DNA of 44,916 nt from Actinotignum schaalii (GTDB lineage: Bacteria; Actinomycetota; Actinomycetes; Actinomycetales; Actinomycetaceae). A model generated the notes under the pieces. The model ran no database searches. It had not been told where the DNA came from and saw only the letters and a program-made list of their open reading frames with translations. Location of the stretch: contig NZ_JARBHJ010000019.1 of NCBI RefSeq assembly GCF_028864145.1, forward strand, positions 1 through 44,916. The letters run 5' to 3'. This document shows, in pieces, positions 8,292 to 16,465 of the stretch (position 1 is its first letter; each line of letters opens with the position of its first letter). The position numbers were made by a program, and so were the translations under genes.

Positions 8292-9197
8292 TTATGGGGA
8301 GGTGAGGGGAAGGAAGGTGAGTCGAGCCAGGCCCGGGTAGAGGGCGATGACCACGATGAAGGGCAAGATGAGGAAAACAACGGGGATCATCATGAGGATT
8401 TCGCGGCGGCCTCCACGTTCGAGGAGCTGACGGCGGGCATAATCTCGTGCTTCTTCAGCTTGTACCCGCAAGGTATCTGCGAGCGGAGAGCCGTGGGCTA
8501 GTGCGGCAACTAAGGCTTCGCATAGGCTTTGCAAGGCCGGGTTGTGTACCCGTTCGTTAAGGTGGCGCACTGCGGTGGTAAGCGGGTCTCCGGCGTAGAC
8601 GTCCCCGAGGGTTCGCCGCAGTTCTTTTCCCAGGGCTCCGCCGGCGAAGCTCGCAACATATTCAATAGCTCCCACGATGCTGGTACCTGCCCCGACCGCG
8701 ATGCTCAGGAGGTGGGCAATATCGGGAAGTTCTGTGGTGATAGAGCCGTCGCGGCGGCGCAGGCGCGCGGTGAGCTGAGAGTCCACGCCGAGGATGGCGC
8801 CGATGAGGAAGAACAGTGGGCAGGCGGCCGCGAGCGCAGCGGGTAATCCGCGGGCCAGGCAGGCTAGCCCGAACACGATACCGACCGCTCCCGCGAGTAC
8901 TCCCGCGCGTAATTGGGCAAAGCGGAAGTCTGCGACGTCGCCCTCCCCTAAACGGTGGAGGCGGCCCGTGACCGATGCGTGAGTGGAACCGAATTTTTCC
9001 GCGCCGCGCAGCGCCATTCTGATGATGCGATGGGGCAGGCGCGGGCGGGCACCGCCAAGGTAGGGCACGATGCGCGAAACCAGTGCGGGGCCTGGCCAGA
9101 GCCACCACCAGCCGAGGAGCACGAGGCCGGCCGCGCAGAGACTCCCGGTAAGTGCAGGGAGGGGTGCAGGAAGAAACGCGCGAAGGGGAAGAAGCAT
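8292..9197 (-). CDS. tadC: Type II/IV secretion inner-membrane platform protein TadC
   Basis: TadC and TadB form the inner-membrane platform on which the TadA ATPase drives pilin polymerisation. The 301-residue protein has N-terminal membrane helices, a cytoplasmic T2SSF domain (about 135-260, including TELPDIAHLLSIAVGAGTS and the AHGSPLADTLRVQAEEARD segment) and a C-terminal pair of helices ending LPFIVVIALYPGLARL. This is the standard TadC arrangement. It follows tadB by 15 bases and precedes the pilin-like gene, so it belongs to the same transcript. Confidence 0.88.
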   Translation of the reverse strand: MLLPLRAFLPAPLPALTGSLCAAGLVLLGWWWLWPGPALVSRIVPYLGGARPRLPHRIIRMALRGAEKFGSTHASVTGRLHRLGEGDVADFRFAQLRAGVLAGAVGIVFGLACLARGLPAALAAACPLFFLIGAILGVDSQLTARLRRRDGSITTELPDIAHLLSIAVGAGTSIVGAIEYVASFAGGALGKELRRTLGDVYAGDPLTTAVRHLNERVHNPALQSLCEALVAALAHGSPLADTLRVQAEEARDYARRQLLERGGRREILMMIPVVFLILPFIVVIALYPGLARLTFLPLTSP

Positions 9198-9212
9198 AGG
9201 AGCGGTCCCGTC

Positions 9213-10211
9213 CTATACTGCGGCGCGCCGGGCGCGACTGGGACGGGGCGGCGAGGACGAGCCGACCTGTGAGGAGGCTGGCGAAGCAGTGGGCAAGGTA
9301 GTAGGTAAGGCTCTCGGAGCGGATCTCGAAACCGATCCCGGCGCAGATCCCGGTGAGCCGGCCAGGACTCGTTGTTCTTCGGGGAGTCGGCCCAGGTGGA
9401 GCATGAGTCCGTAGGCAAGCAGTGTGGCGCCCAGGCCAAGCAGGAGGATGAGCGTGCCGGTTGGCGAGGTGAAGGCATCCATCGTGCCCGGCCTGGTGGA
9501 GAGCAGGAGGAGGACGAGCCACGGGGCAAGAGCGGCCACCCGTGCCCCGTTAACGGTCCATGATTGCCGGGCGAGGAGTTCACCCCGGGCCCGGTTTTCT
9601 GCGCGCAGGGATACCGCGAGGGATTCCAGGACGCGGGGTAGATCGTGGCCGCCGTGGCGCACCGCGAGTCGGAGAATTTCGAGGACCCGGTCCGATACCG
9701 GGTCGTGGAAGGAATCTTTGAGACGAGTCAGGGAGGCATCAATACTTCCGGTTCTTTGCAGGTGAGTGGCGAAGGAGCGCATTGCGGGCGGGGCGTCTGG
9801 CCGAGTGGCGAGATAGAGAAGAGCTTCGGGGATAGTGCGCCCGGCACGCAGGGAAGAGAGCAGCTGATCGATACGGTCGGGCCAGGCCAGACGCTGCGCT
9901 TCCCTGGTTTTTCTCCCGGTGTGACGAGCATGCCAGAATGGCAGCCATATTCCTACCGTTCCTCCGGCTACGCCGAGGAAAGGATGACCGGTGGTGAGCA
10001 AGGCACCCAGGGCCAGTCCAAGACCGCAACACAGAGCTATCCCGAGTCTGCGTGTGGGAATGGTGATGCGCGGCTTTCTTTGACGCGCAGGCCAGCCCGA
10101 GCGATCCCGCCAGCCCGAGCGATCCCGCCAGCCCGAGCGATCCGGCGCGGACAGGGCGCGAATAACTGTGAGAATTCCGGTGGCGAGTAAAGCTCCTACG
10201 ATCAGTCCCAT
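9213..10211 (-). CDS. tadB: Pilus platform protein TadB with an in-frame hexapeptide repeat
   Basis: The 332-residue protein has an N-terminal helix, an Arg-rich spacer, two helices, a T2SSF domain (RIDQLLSSLRAGRTIPEAL to about LLARQSWTVNGAR) and C-terminal helices, matching TadB. The spacer contains three tandem copies of the hexapeptide DRSGWR (encoded by an 18-bp DNA repeat), and the C-terminus is a Ser/Pro/Arg-rich tail of about 45 residues, both unusual for the family. The ATG at 10211 lies ten bases after AGGAAGG; a TTG at 10217 that overlaps the tadA stop is the alternative start. Confidence 0.86.
   Translation of the reverse strand: MGLIVGALLATGILTVIRALSAPDRSGWRDRSGWRDRSGWPARQRKPRITIPTRRLGIALCCGLGLALGALLTTGHPFLGVAGGTVGIWLPFWHARHTGRKTREAQRLAWPDRIDQLLSSLRAGRTIPEALLYLATRPDAPPAMRSFATHLQRTGSIDASLTRLKDSFHDPVSDRVLEILRLAVRHGGHDLPRVLESLAVSLRAENRARGELLARQSWTVNGARVAALAPWLVLLLLSTRPGTMDAFTSPTGTLILLLGLGATLLAYGLMLHLGRLPEEQRVLAGSPGSAPGSVSRSAPRALPTTLPTASPASSQVGSSSPPRPSRARRAAV
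10092..10145. repeat. Three tandem copies of an 18-bp repeat inside tadB
   Basis: The plus strand reads CCAGCCCGAGCGATCCCG at 10092-10109 and 10110-10127 and the same with one final-base change at 10128-10145. Each unit adds six residues (DRSGWR) near the TadB N-terminus, so copy-number change would keep the frame. Confidence 0.95.
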
Positions 10212-10213
10212 GA

Positions 10214-11419
10214 TCAACTCGCCTTCCTCGTAAGAATGTGGCCATCTGGCCCAAGGCCGATTACCTCCAGAATCTGGGTAACCCGGCGCTGCCCGCTGGC
10301 GGCACGCGCCACGTGAATGACGAGGCTGATAGTGGCGGCAACGGTGGGTGTGACGAAGTTCGGGGTAATATTTTCACCCGCGAGGAGGGGGAGGATCTCC
10401 AATTTGGCCAGGGCTTCCCGCGCACTGTTGGCGTGAATCGTGCAGGCCCCGGGAATACCCGCGTTGAGGGCAACAAGAAGATCGAAGGCTTCTGCTCCGC
10501 GTACTTCTCCGATCACGATGCGGTCTGGGCGCATACGTAGACTTTCGCGCACGAGGTCACGGAGCGTCACCGCGCCGCGCCCTTCCAGGGAGGGCGGACG
10601 CGTTTGCATCGCGACAACATCGGGGAGGTCGATACCCAGCTCAAACACTTCCTCAGCACTGATGAGGCGTTCTGTTGGTGGTATCGCACCGAGCAGAGCA
10701 CGTAAAAGAGTAGTTTTGCCCGCTCCGGTTGATCCCGATACCAAAATATTGCGCCCGGCGCTCATGGCTGCGCTCAGGTAGTCAGCCTGCGCTTCTTCCA
10801 GCATCTGCACATTCACCAGATCGCTGAGCTTGCGGGCCCGCACCGTGTATTTTCTGATATTGATCGCCCAGTGGCGTGCGGTGATATCGGGGATGGCCAC
10901 GTGGAGGCGTTCTCCGCTAGGCAGCTGGGCATCGACAAAAGGGGTGGAGAGGTCCAGGCGCCGCCCGGAAGCATAGAGCATCCGCTCGACCAAAGTGTGG
11001 ATCTCACCTTCGGTCATCGTGAGATCAACACGGGCGGATACCCCGGCGCGGGCCACAAAAATCTTATCGGGGGCATTGATCCAGATTTCCTCCACCTGCG
11101 GGTCATCGAAGAATTTTTGTAGCGGTCCGTATCCGCTCAACTGGGAGATGAGGTGGGAGCGCACGCTCTCCGTATCCGCCAGTGCCGCGTGCTCTCCGCG
11201 AACCGATTCGTCATTAAACGTGGTGAGGGTTTCTCCCACGATGGTTTCCAGGAAGGCGGTATCCCGGCGGGGATCAATTCCGCGGTGCCGAATCGTTGCC
11301 CGAACTCGCTCTTCTATGGCCTGCCGGGTGGCGGAGGCAGGGCGATAGGCACGACTGGCCGCGTGCGCTGAGCGAGCCGAGGCGAGGCCCGCTGGCCCCG
11401 GATATGCCGTTTCGTGCAT
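10214..11419 (-). CDS. tadA: Tad pilus secretion ATPase TadA/CpaF
   Basis: This hexameric ATPase of the type II/IV secretion superfamily powers assembly of Flp-type pili. The 401-residue protein shows the N-terminal CpaF domain (LSGYGPLQKFFDDPQVEEIW), Walker A SGSTGAGKTT (about 227-236), the Asp box ERLISAEEVFELGIDLP, Walker B RMRPDRIVIGEVRG and the His box GACTIHANSAREAL. ATG at 11419 with AAAGGGGG upstream. It is the first gene of the tad operon; no Ssd/TadZ-like gene precedes it. Its promoter must lie in 11420-11616, shared with a divergent phosphotransferase gene. Confidence 0.95.
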   Translation of the reverse strand: MHETAYPGPAGLASARSAHAASRAYRPASATRQAIEERVRATIRHRGIDPRRDTAFLETIVGETLTTFNDESVRGEHAALADTESVRSHLISQLSGYGPLQKFFDDPQVEEIWINAPDKIFVARAGVSARVDLTMTEGEIHTLVERMLYASGRRLDLSTPFVDAQLPSGERLHVAIPDITARHWAINIRKYTVRARKLSDLVNVQMLEEAQADYLSAAMSAGRNILVSGSTGAGKTTLLRALLGAIPPTERLISAEEVFELGIDLPDVVAMQTRPPSLEGRGAVTLRDLVRESLRMRPDRIVIGEVRGAEAFDLLVALNAGIPGACTIHANSAREALAKLEILPLLAGENITPNFVTPTVAATISLVIHVARAASGQRRVTQILEVIGLGPDGHILTRKAS

Positions 11420-11511
11420 GGCGCCCCCTTTGGATATTCGGGTGGTGATCGTGGTGAGGTGCTCTCACTGTAGGGTCTCCCGCGTCCGGGAATAGCACCC
11501 AGCCGGCTGGC

Positions 11512-11548
11512 TGTGGATAGGGGATGCGTTTCGCGATGATGTGGATAG
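11512..11548. promoter_or_regulatory. Two DnaA-box-like 9-mers in the tadA/phosphotransferase divergent region
   Basis: TGTGGATAG occurs at 11512-11520 and 11540-11548; its complement CTATCCACA fits the relaxed DnaA box known from high-GC actinobacteria. An imperfect inverted repeat (GGATAGATC / GATCTATATCC) follows at about 11543-11570. The region is too small and lacks an AT-rich unwinding element, so an origin is unlikely; a regulatory role or chance are the alternatives. Confidence 0.35.
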
Positions 11549-11602
11549 ATCCGGTGGCCGATCTATATCCGGGGTGTAGGCAAGCACGTGGCTGAGTTTT
11601 CG

Positions 11603-11617
11603 GATAAATTGAGGGGG
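11603..11617 (+). promoter_or_regulatory. Candidate -10 box for a leaderless phosphotransferase mRNA
   Basis: GATAAA (11603-11608) ends eight bases before the GTG at 11617. The G-rich sequence between them is too close to the start to act as a normal ribosome binding site, which favours leaderless initiation. No -35 consensus is seen. Confidence 0.35.
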
Positions 11618-12675
11618 TGACTACTTCTCCGCTCTATCTTGCTGCGCTTGCCGTCGGGGCTCTCGGCGTCGAGATTGTCTCCACGCGCCAACCGTTTGTT
11701 GAGACGGAAGATTTTGTTTCCGGTTGTGTCCTTGATTCCCAGGGGCGCCACTGGATGGTTAAAGTTCCTCAGAATGGCACGGCGGCAACATCCTTAGAAG
11801 CCGAGGCGGCTCTGGCCCCCCAGCTTTTGGAAGAATTACGGGCCGGTCGCCTACCTTTCGATATCATGCGACCGGCCGGTTTTGTTGATGCGGATACCGG
11901 GGGCCGCGCGGTGGTCTACCCGGAGCCTTTTGGGCGGGCGCTGGTTTTCGAAGCCCTCGGTGAGGAAGAAGTACGGGAGATGGGCCGCACGCTTGCCGCG
12001 ATTCACAGTATTGATCGGGATGTGGTGGCTCGATCCGGGTTGCCTGTTTATACGGCTGGGCAGTGGCGTGCTCGGGTGCGGGCCGAGCTGGAGGCAGCCG
12101 ATCAGGAAACGTCCCTTCCCACGATTTTGCGCCAGCGCTGGATGGATGTGCTGGATAGTGACGAGGTGTGGGATTTTGAGGAAACGGTTGTCCACGGTGA
12201 TGTGGCTTCCGATAATTTCTTGTGGTCGAATGGCTCGGTTGCGAGCGTGCTCGGTTTTGGTGAGGCGCACGTGGGCGACCCGGCTCGGGATTTAGCGGCG
12301 ATGCTTGTTCTTGATGACGAACAGTGGCCGAGTTTTATTACGTCGTATGAGAATGCGCGCTCGGTTGAGCTGAGGGAAGCGGATTACACCCGTATTATTT
12401 TCACTTCGGAGTTCGCGATTATTCGCTGGCTCATGTACGGGATTCGTACGGGCAGCATGGAGATTAGGAACGACGCCGTCCAGATGCTCGGCGCGCTGGC
12501 CGAGGATGTACGTGAAGCCCCGGATTTGCTCCCCGCTCCCCCGGCATCGGAGTCGGCTTTCAGTGAAAGTGCTTCCGATGCCGAGGCGAGCGGTGCGGAT
12601 GAGCTGACCGGGGAGACCGCGGTTACTGCTCCTGATTGGGCAGACCCGCACGAAGCAGAATTTCCTCCTCGCTGA
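11617..12675 (+). CDS. Phosphotransferase (APH/choline kinase-like) family protein with altered metal site
   Basis: The 352-residue protein has a kinase-like fold of the aminoglycoside/macrolide phosphotransferase superfamily: a divergent N-lobe (MVKVPQNGTAATSLEAE), the catalytic loop VVHGDVASDNFLW (HGD at about 193-195) and the following VLGFGEAHVGDPARDLA segment. In typical members the latter begins I-D-W/F, where Asp binds magnesium; here it is Gly (GGT), so activity is doubtful unless this is a sequence error. The last 60 residues are Ser/Ala/Glu-rich and probably disordered. The substrate is unknown; the family alone does not imply antibiotic resistance. The 3' end overlaps convergent adnB by 53 bp. 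GTG start. Confidence 0.8.
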   Translation: MTTSPLYLAALAVGALGVEIVSTRQPFVETEDFVSGCVLDSQGRHWMVKVPQNGTAATSLEAEAALAPQLLEELRAGRLPFDIMRPAGFVDADTGGRAVVYPEPFGRALVFEALGEEEVREMGRTLAAIHSIDRDVVARSGLPVYTAGQWRARVRAELEAADQETSLPTILRQRWMDVLDSDEVWDFEETVVHGDVASDNFLWSNGSVASVLGFGEAHVGDPARDLAAMLVLDDEQWPSFITSYENARSVELREADYTRIIFTSEFAIIRWLMYGIRTGSMEIRNDAVQMLGALAEDVREAPDLLPAPPASESAFSESASDAEASGADELTGETAVTAPDWADPHEAEFPPR

Positions 12676-15600
12676 GCTTCCCGGCCCGTAGTTCCTCAGC
12701 TCTGTTTCCCCGCAGGTATACGAAGGAAGCGTCGATGTCCGCAAGGGGAACGCCGTGTGCCCGGGACCAGGCAAGCCGGTAGAGGGCGAGCTGAAGTTCG
12801 CGGGCAGCTTTCGTTTCCCCGTAGGGGCGCCGCCCGGATTTCCAGTCAACGATAGTCACCGGGGCACGCCCGGGTACCTGGGAGGTGTCGAAAACAGCGT
12901 CGAGCGCACAGTGGACAACATGCCCCCCGATAACCACACCGAGTTGCTGTTCGATGGCGAGCGGCGGGTAGCTCGCCCATTCGGATGCTTCGTAATTCTC
13001 ATACATATGCACGATTTCTTCCGCGCTGAGAACAGGATCATGTTCGAGGGGATCCTCGCTATCAATATTGAGCACGGCGGCGCTCGCGTAACTATCAGCG
13101 ATTTTTTCGTGCAGGATCGTCCCCAAACGCGCAGCTCGCGAGGGCTGGCGGGGAACCGGGCGGCGTTTATTGCGCAGGTATTCTTCCCGGTGTTCAGCCC
13201 GGTAGACCAGCTCGGTGGCGGTGTAATGCCCGCCGGCCTCGGTGTAGTCGGCTGTTTCCGCTTGCTGTTTGCGTGCGATGAGCCGGCCGATGACCTGGGT
13301 GAGTTCGGCGCGCTGGTCAGCATCGAGAGTTTCCGCCTCGATAGGGAGGCTGCGGGCCAGGTCACGCGGCCAGGCAAGCAGATCGGGCGCCTCGAAATAA
13401 TGCGGTACGGGTTCGAGCACCGGCGGGTATACAACTTCTTCCCCGAAAATATCGACGAGCTCATCCACGCTCAAGCTGTCCGGTGCAATATCCGGGAATC
13501 CTTCCGGCAGCTTTACGGACGAAACCGTAGCAGGCGAGGCAACCAGCGTGAGCTCTCCGCTAGCGGCAGCTTCCCGCACCGCGCTCAGGAAGCACGAGGG
13601 AGGCCGCGTTTCAACGCCCAGCGCGTTCTCACTCCCATCTGCCGGGGTATCGGCAGCGTTCTTCTTCGCTTGCTTTTCTGCCTTCTGTACCCGGCCGGAC
13701 ACATCCTTCTCATCTTGGAAACAGTATCCGGCCAGCAGGAGCTCCCGAGTGGACCGGGTAAAGGCCACGTAGGCAAGGCGCCGCATTTCTTCACTTTCGT
13801 GGTACGCCAATTCGTCAAGGAACCGCGCATAGGTATTCGCGACGGTGATTTTGTCGAGATTACGAGCACCGGCCAGCGTAAATTGGGGCAGATACGAGTA
13901 GTCGGTGCGCAGGGGGTACGGGAAAATACCGGTATTGCGCGGCCAGGATTTCACACCTTCGGTCACTTCGGAGAACTGGCCTTTCACGAGTTCTGGTACG
14001 ACGACGAGGTCACGCCATTCCAAACCTTTGGCAGCATGAACAGTCATCAATTGGATAACGCCGGGGATAACATCGACCGCGCTCTCCACCCGCGGAATAT
14101 CTGCCCCGGATTCTTCTTCCCCGCCGTGTTCTTCTGTTTCCACCACATCGAGCCATTCCACGAATTCGCGCATACCGCGCTGACTATCACCGTGCGCATA
14201 GGTGCGAGCCAGGGAGATGAATTGGTCGATGGAGGTACGGACCCGCTGCCCGCCTTCGCTGCGGGTAGCGGCCGCGGTATCGAGGCCGAGCAGGTGAACG
14301 GCCCGATCAATCTGATCGCCCAAAGCATTATGCAAACCGGAACGCAAGGATGCGAGGGTGGCGTTCAAGCGCCGCAGGCGTTCCCAGCCACTGCCGGAGA
14401 ATTCGGCTTGCGCGGATCGGGCTGCTTGCCCGAGCTCAGCTTCGCCCGTTTCCGCCAGCTCCGGCGTATCCACGTGCTCACCCGTGCGCTCACACGGAGT
14501 CGTCGGGGTGCCCGCCAGGAGCATAAGCGCGTGGAGTGCCTCACCCAAATTGGCTTCATCACGGCTGTTGAGAAGGGGTTGCACGGTGGCAGGTGTACCT
14601 TCTGCGCCAGGCTCGCCCTCGTGGACGGGTGCGGCGTCGTCGCTTATAAAACTGGCACGCACGTCGCTATTGACTTTGGTGACCGCAGCAGCCGCGTAGC
14701 GACGCGCCCAGCGCGAAAGCGCGCGAATATCTGCCACCCCGATATTCCAGTGGGCGAGTAAACGCGCGAGGAGGTCGCCGCGGGCCGGGTTGGCAGCCAG
14801 GCCGAGTGCGGCCCGCATGGTAATGATTTCCGGGCGCGCCACCAGTGATTCCCCGCCCACGATCTCAAAGGCGAGGGGCTGGGGCACTGTGCTTCCGGGG
14901 TGAGCAGCAGATTCCCTGGCTAGCTGGCTATTGAGTTCCCGCAGGGCGGCGGCCATCATATCGATATAGGAGCGTTTACGGCACAAAACCGCGATCTCTG
15001 CTCCGCGCGGTGCTTCACCGCGAGCGCGCCGCTCTTCGTTTTCCGCGGCCACCCGCTCGCGTACCGCGAGGATATGCCGGGCGATACTCCGGTAGGAGTC
15101 TTCGCGCAGCAGGGTACGGATTTCGCTGACGCGCCCGGCTCCCGCTCCCGGCCGTTCCCGCAGCCGCAGCGGCGCGATATCTGCACTATCCCCCGCGCTC
15201 CCCGCGGTTTCCGCGTTTGTTGGAGCGGGCCTGAATTCGGGTGGGAAATTCGGGTGGTCGCGATCTTCGCGTAGGAACGTGTCCCGTTCCAAGGGAGTGG
15301 CGACGGCGTTGCCTGCAGCGAGCACGGCTCGATCATTACGGAAAGCGGTGGAGAGCTGGAGTTTCTCTACGTGCCCGAAAATGCGGGTGGTGTGGCGTGC
15401 GAAGTTGGTGAGGGCCGCGGCGCTGGCGCCTCGCCACCCGTAGATGGCCTGGTTCGGGTCCCCTACCGCGGTGATGGATAGGAAGCCGTCTCGTTTCGCG
15501 GTGAGTGCGCTGAGGAGGAACTGTGCCTGATTTTCATCTGTGTCTTGATATTCGTCGAGCAGGATCAGGCGATAGCGGGAGGAGATTTCCTTAGCGATTT

Positions 15601-16465
15601 GGGGATACCGGGTCATGATGCGCCCGGCGATAGCGACCTGGTCGGCGAATTCGGTAACGTTGAGTTCTTTTTTGAGCTGGAGGTAGGCCTCCACTAGCCC
15701 GAGCACGACCTGTTGCTGTTTGGGTACTGCCACTCCCCCTTTCAAATTGGTGAATTTCTTGGAGGCATCCGGGTACCAGCAGCGCGCGCTCATGATGCGT
15801 GTTGAGTCGGCACACAGCGTTTCCAGGGCTTGATCCTGAGCGGTGAGGAAAGTGCGGGCTTCTGCTAGCTCCACGCCGTTGGTGAGGATTCCTTGGGCGA
15901 AGGTGAGGGCGTCGTTGATGAGGCTGGAACGGCTGCGTTCGGCAAGGACCGCGGTGCTAGCGCTGCTGGGCAGGGCGCTCACAACCTGGTCCATGAGCTG
16001 GACGCGTTCGGCATCGGTGATGAGGCGGGCGGTGGGATCGGCTCCGACCAGCATGCCGTAGGCTCCGGCGATGTCGTTCGCGAAAGAGTTGTAGGTGGAT
16101 ATCACGGGCCTGCGCATGGCGCTTCCCGCGTTGCTTCCTTCCGGGGCGAGGAGGCCGAGTTTTTCCAAGCTGGTGTTAACTCGTTCAGCTAGTTCTCCGG
16201 CGGCTTTCCGGGTGAATGTGAGGCCAAGAACCTCATCCGGGGTGACGTTGCCGCAGGCGAGGTGGTAGGCAATCCGGTCCACCATGGTTTTTGTTTTACC
16301 CGATCCGGCTCCGGCAACCACGAGGATGGCCGGCGCGGTGGAGGTGATAACCCGGCGTTGTTCCGCGGTGGGTGGGTGTTCTTGGCCGGCGAGGATGCGG
16401 TCTAGAGCGGCATCGGGTTCCGCTGGCGCCTGTGCTTTAACGTATTCGTGGGATGTGGGTGTCAT
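12623..16465 (-). CDS. adnB: AdnB-like UvrD/Rep helicase-nuclease subunit
   Basis: AdnB is one subunit of the actinobacterial AdnAB motor-nuclease that resects double-strand breaks. The 1280-residue protein has superfamily 1A helicase motifs: Walker A VVAGAGSGKTK (49-59), motif II LLDEYQDTDENQ (about 302), motif III VGDPNQAIYGWRGA, motif V MTVHAAKGLEWRDL and motif VI RRLAYVAFTRSTREL. A RecB-type nuclease domain ends the protein: GTILHEKI, CALDAVFD, VDWKSGR (about 1206) and a QLALYRLA segment, so both activities look intact. Its ATG overlaps the adnA stop (ATGA), so the subunits are coupled. An alternative call would be a stand-alone UvrD with a PDDEXK domain; the paired gene argues for AdnB. 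Confidence 0.92.
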   Translation of the reverse strand: MTPTSHEYVKAQAPAEPDAALDRILAGQEHPPTAEQRRVITSTAPAILVVAGAGSGKTKTMVDRIAYHLACGNVTPDEVLGLTFTRKAAGELAERVNTSLEKLGLLAPEGSNAGSAMRRPVISTYNSFANDIAGAYGMLVGADPTARLITDAERVQLMDQVVSALPSSASTAVLAERSRSSLINDALTFAQGILTNGVELAEARTFLTAQDQALETLCADSTRIMSARCWYPDASKKFTNLKGGVAVPKQQQVVLGLVEAYLQLKKELNVTEFADQVAIAGRIMTRYPQIAKEISSRYRLILLDEYQDTDENQAQFLLSALTAKRDGFLSITAVGDPNQAIYGWRGASAAALTNFARHTTRIFGHVEKLQLSTAFRNDRAVLAAGNAVATPLERDTFLREDRDHPNFPPEFRPAPTNAETAGSAGDSADIAPLRLRERPGAGAGRVSEIRTLLREDSYRSIARHILAVRERVAAENEERRARGEAPRGAEIAVLCRKRSYIDMMAAALRELNSQLARESAAHPGSTVPQPLAFEIVGGESLVARPEIITMRAALGLAANPARGDLLARLLAHWNIGVADIRALSRWARRYAAAAVTKVNSDVRASFISDDAAPVHEGEPGAEGTPATVQPLLNSRDEANLGEALHALMLLAGTPTTPCERTGEHVDTPELAETGEAELGQAARSAQAEFSGSGWERLRRLNATLASLRSGLHNALGDQIDRAVHLLGLDTAAATRSEGGQRVRTSIDQFISLARTYAHGDSQRGMREFVEWLDVVETEEHGGEEESGADIPRVESAVDVIPGVIQLMTVHAAKGLEWRDLVVVPELVKGQFSEVTEGVKSWPRNTGIFPYPLRTDYSYLPQFTLAGARNLDKITVANTYARFLDELAYHESEEMRRLAYVAFTRSTRELLLAGYCFQDEKDVSGRVQKAEKQAKKNAADTPADGSENALGVETRPPSCFLSAVREAAASGELTLVASPATVSSVKLPEGFPDIAPDSLSVDELVDIFGEEVVYPPVLEPVPHYFEAPDLLAWPRDLARSLPIEAETLDADQRAELTQVIGRLIARKQQAETADYTEAGGHYTATELVYRAEHREEYLRNKRRPVPRQPSRAARLGTILHEKIADSYASAAVLNIDSEDPLEHDPVLSAEEIVHMYENYEASEWASYPPLAIEQQLGVVIGGHVVHCALDAVFDTSQVPGRAPVTIVDWKSGRRPYGETKAARELQLALYRLAWSRAHGVPLADIDASFVYLRGNRAEELRAGKLSEEEILLRAGLPNQEQ

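Noticed and set aside
11512-11570. Replication origin
   Set aside because: Only two DnaA-like sites, no AT-rich region and no dnaA/dnaN neighbours.
12755-14761. 668-codon plus-strand open frame inside adnB
   Set aside because: Antisense shadow of the helicase-nuclease gene; composition is not protein-like and there is no initiation context.
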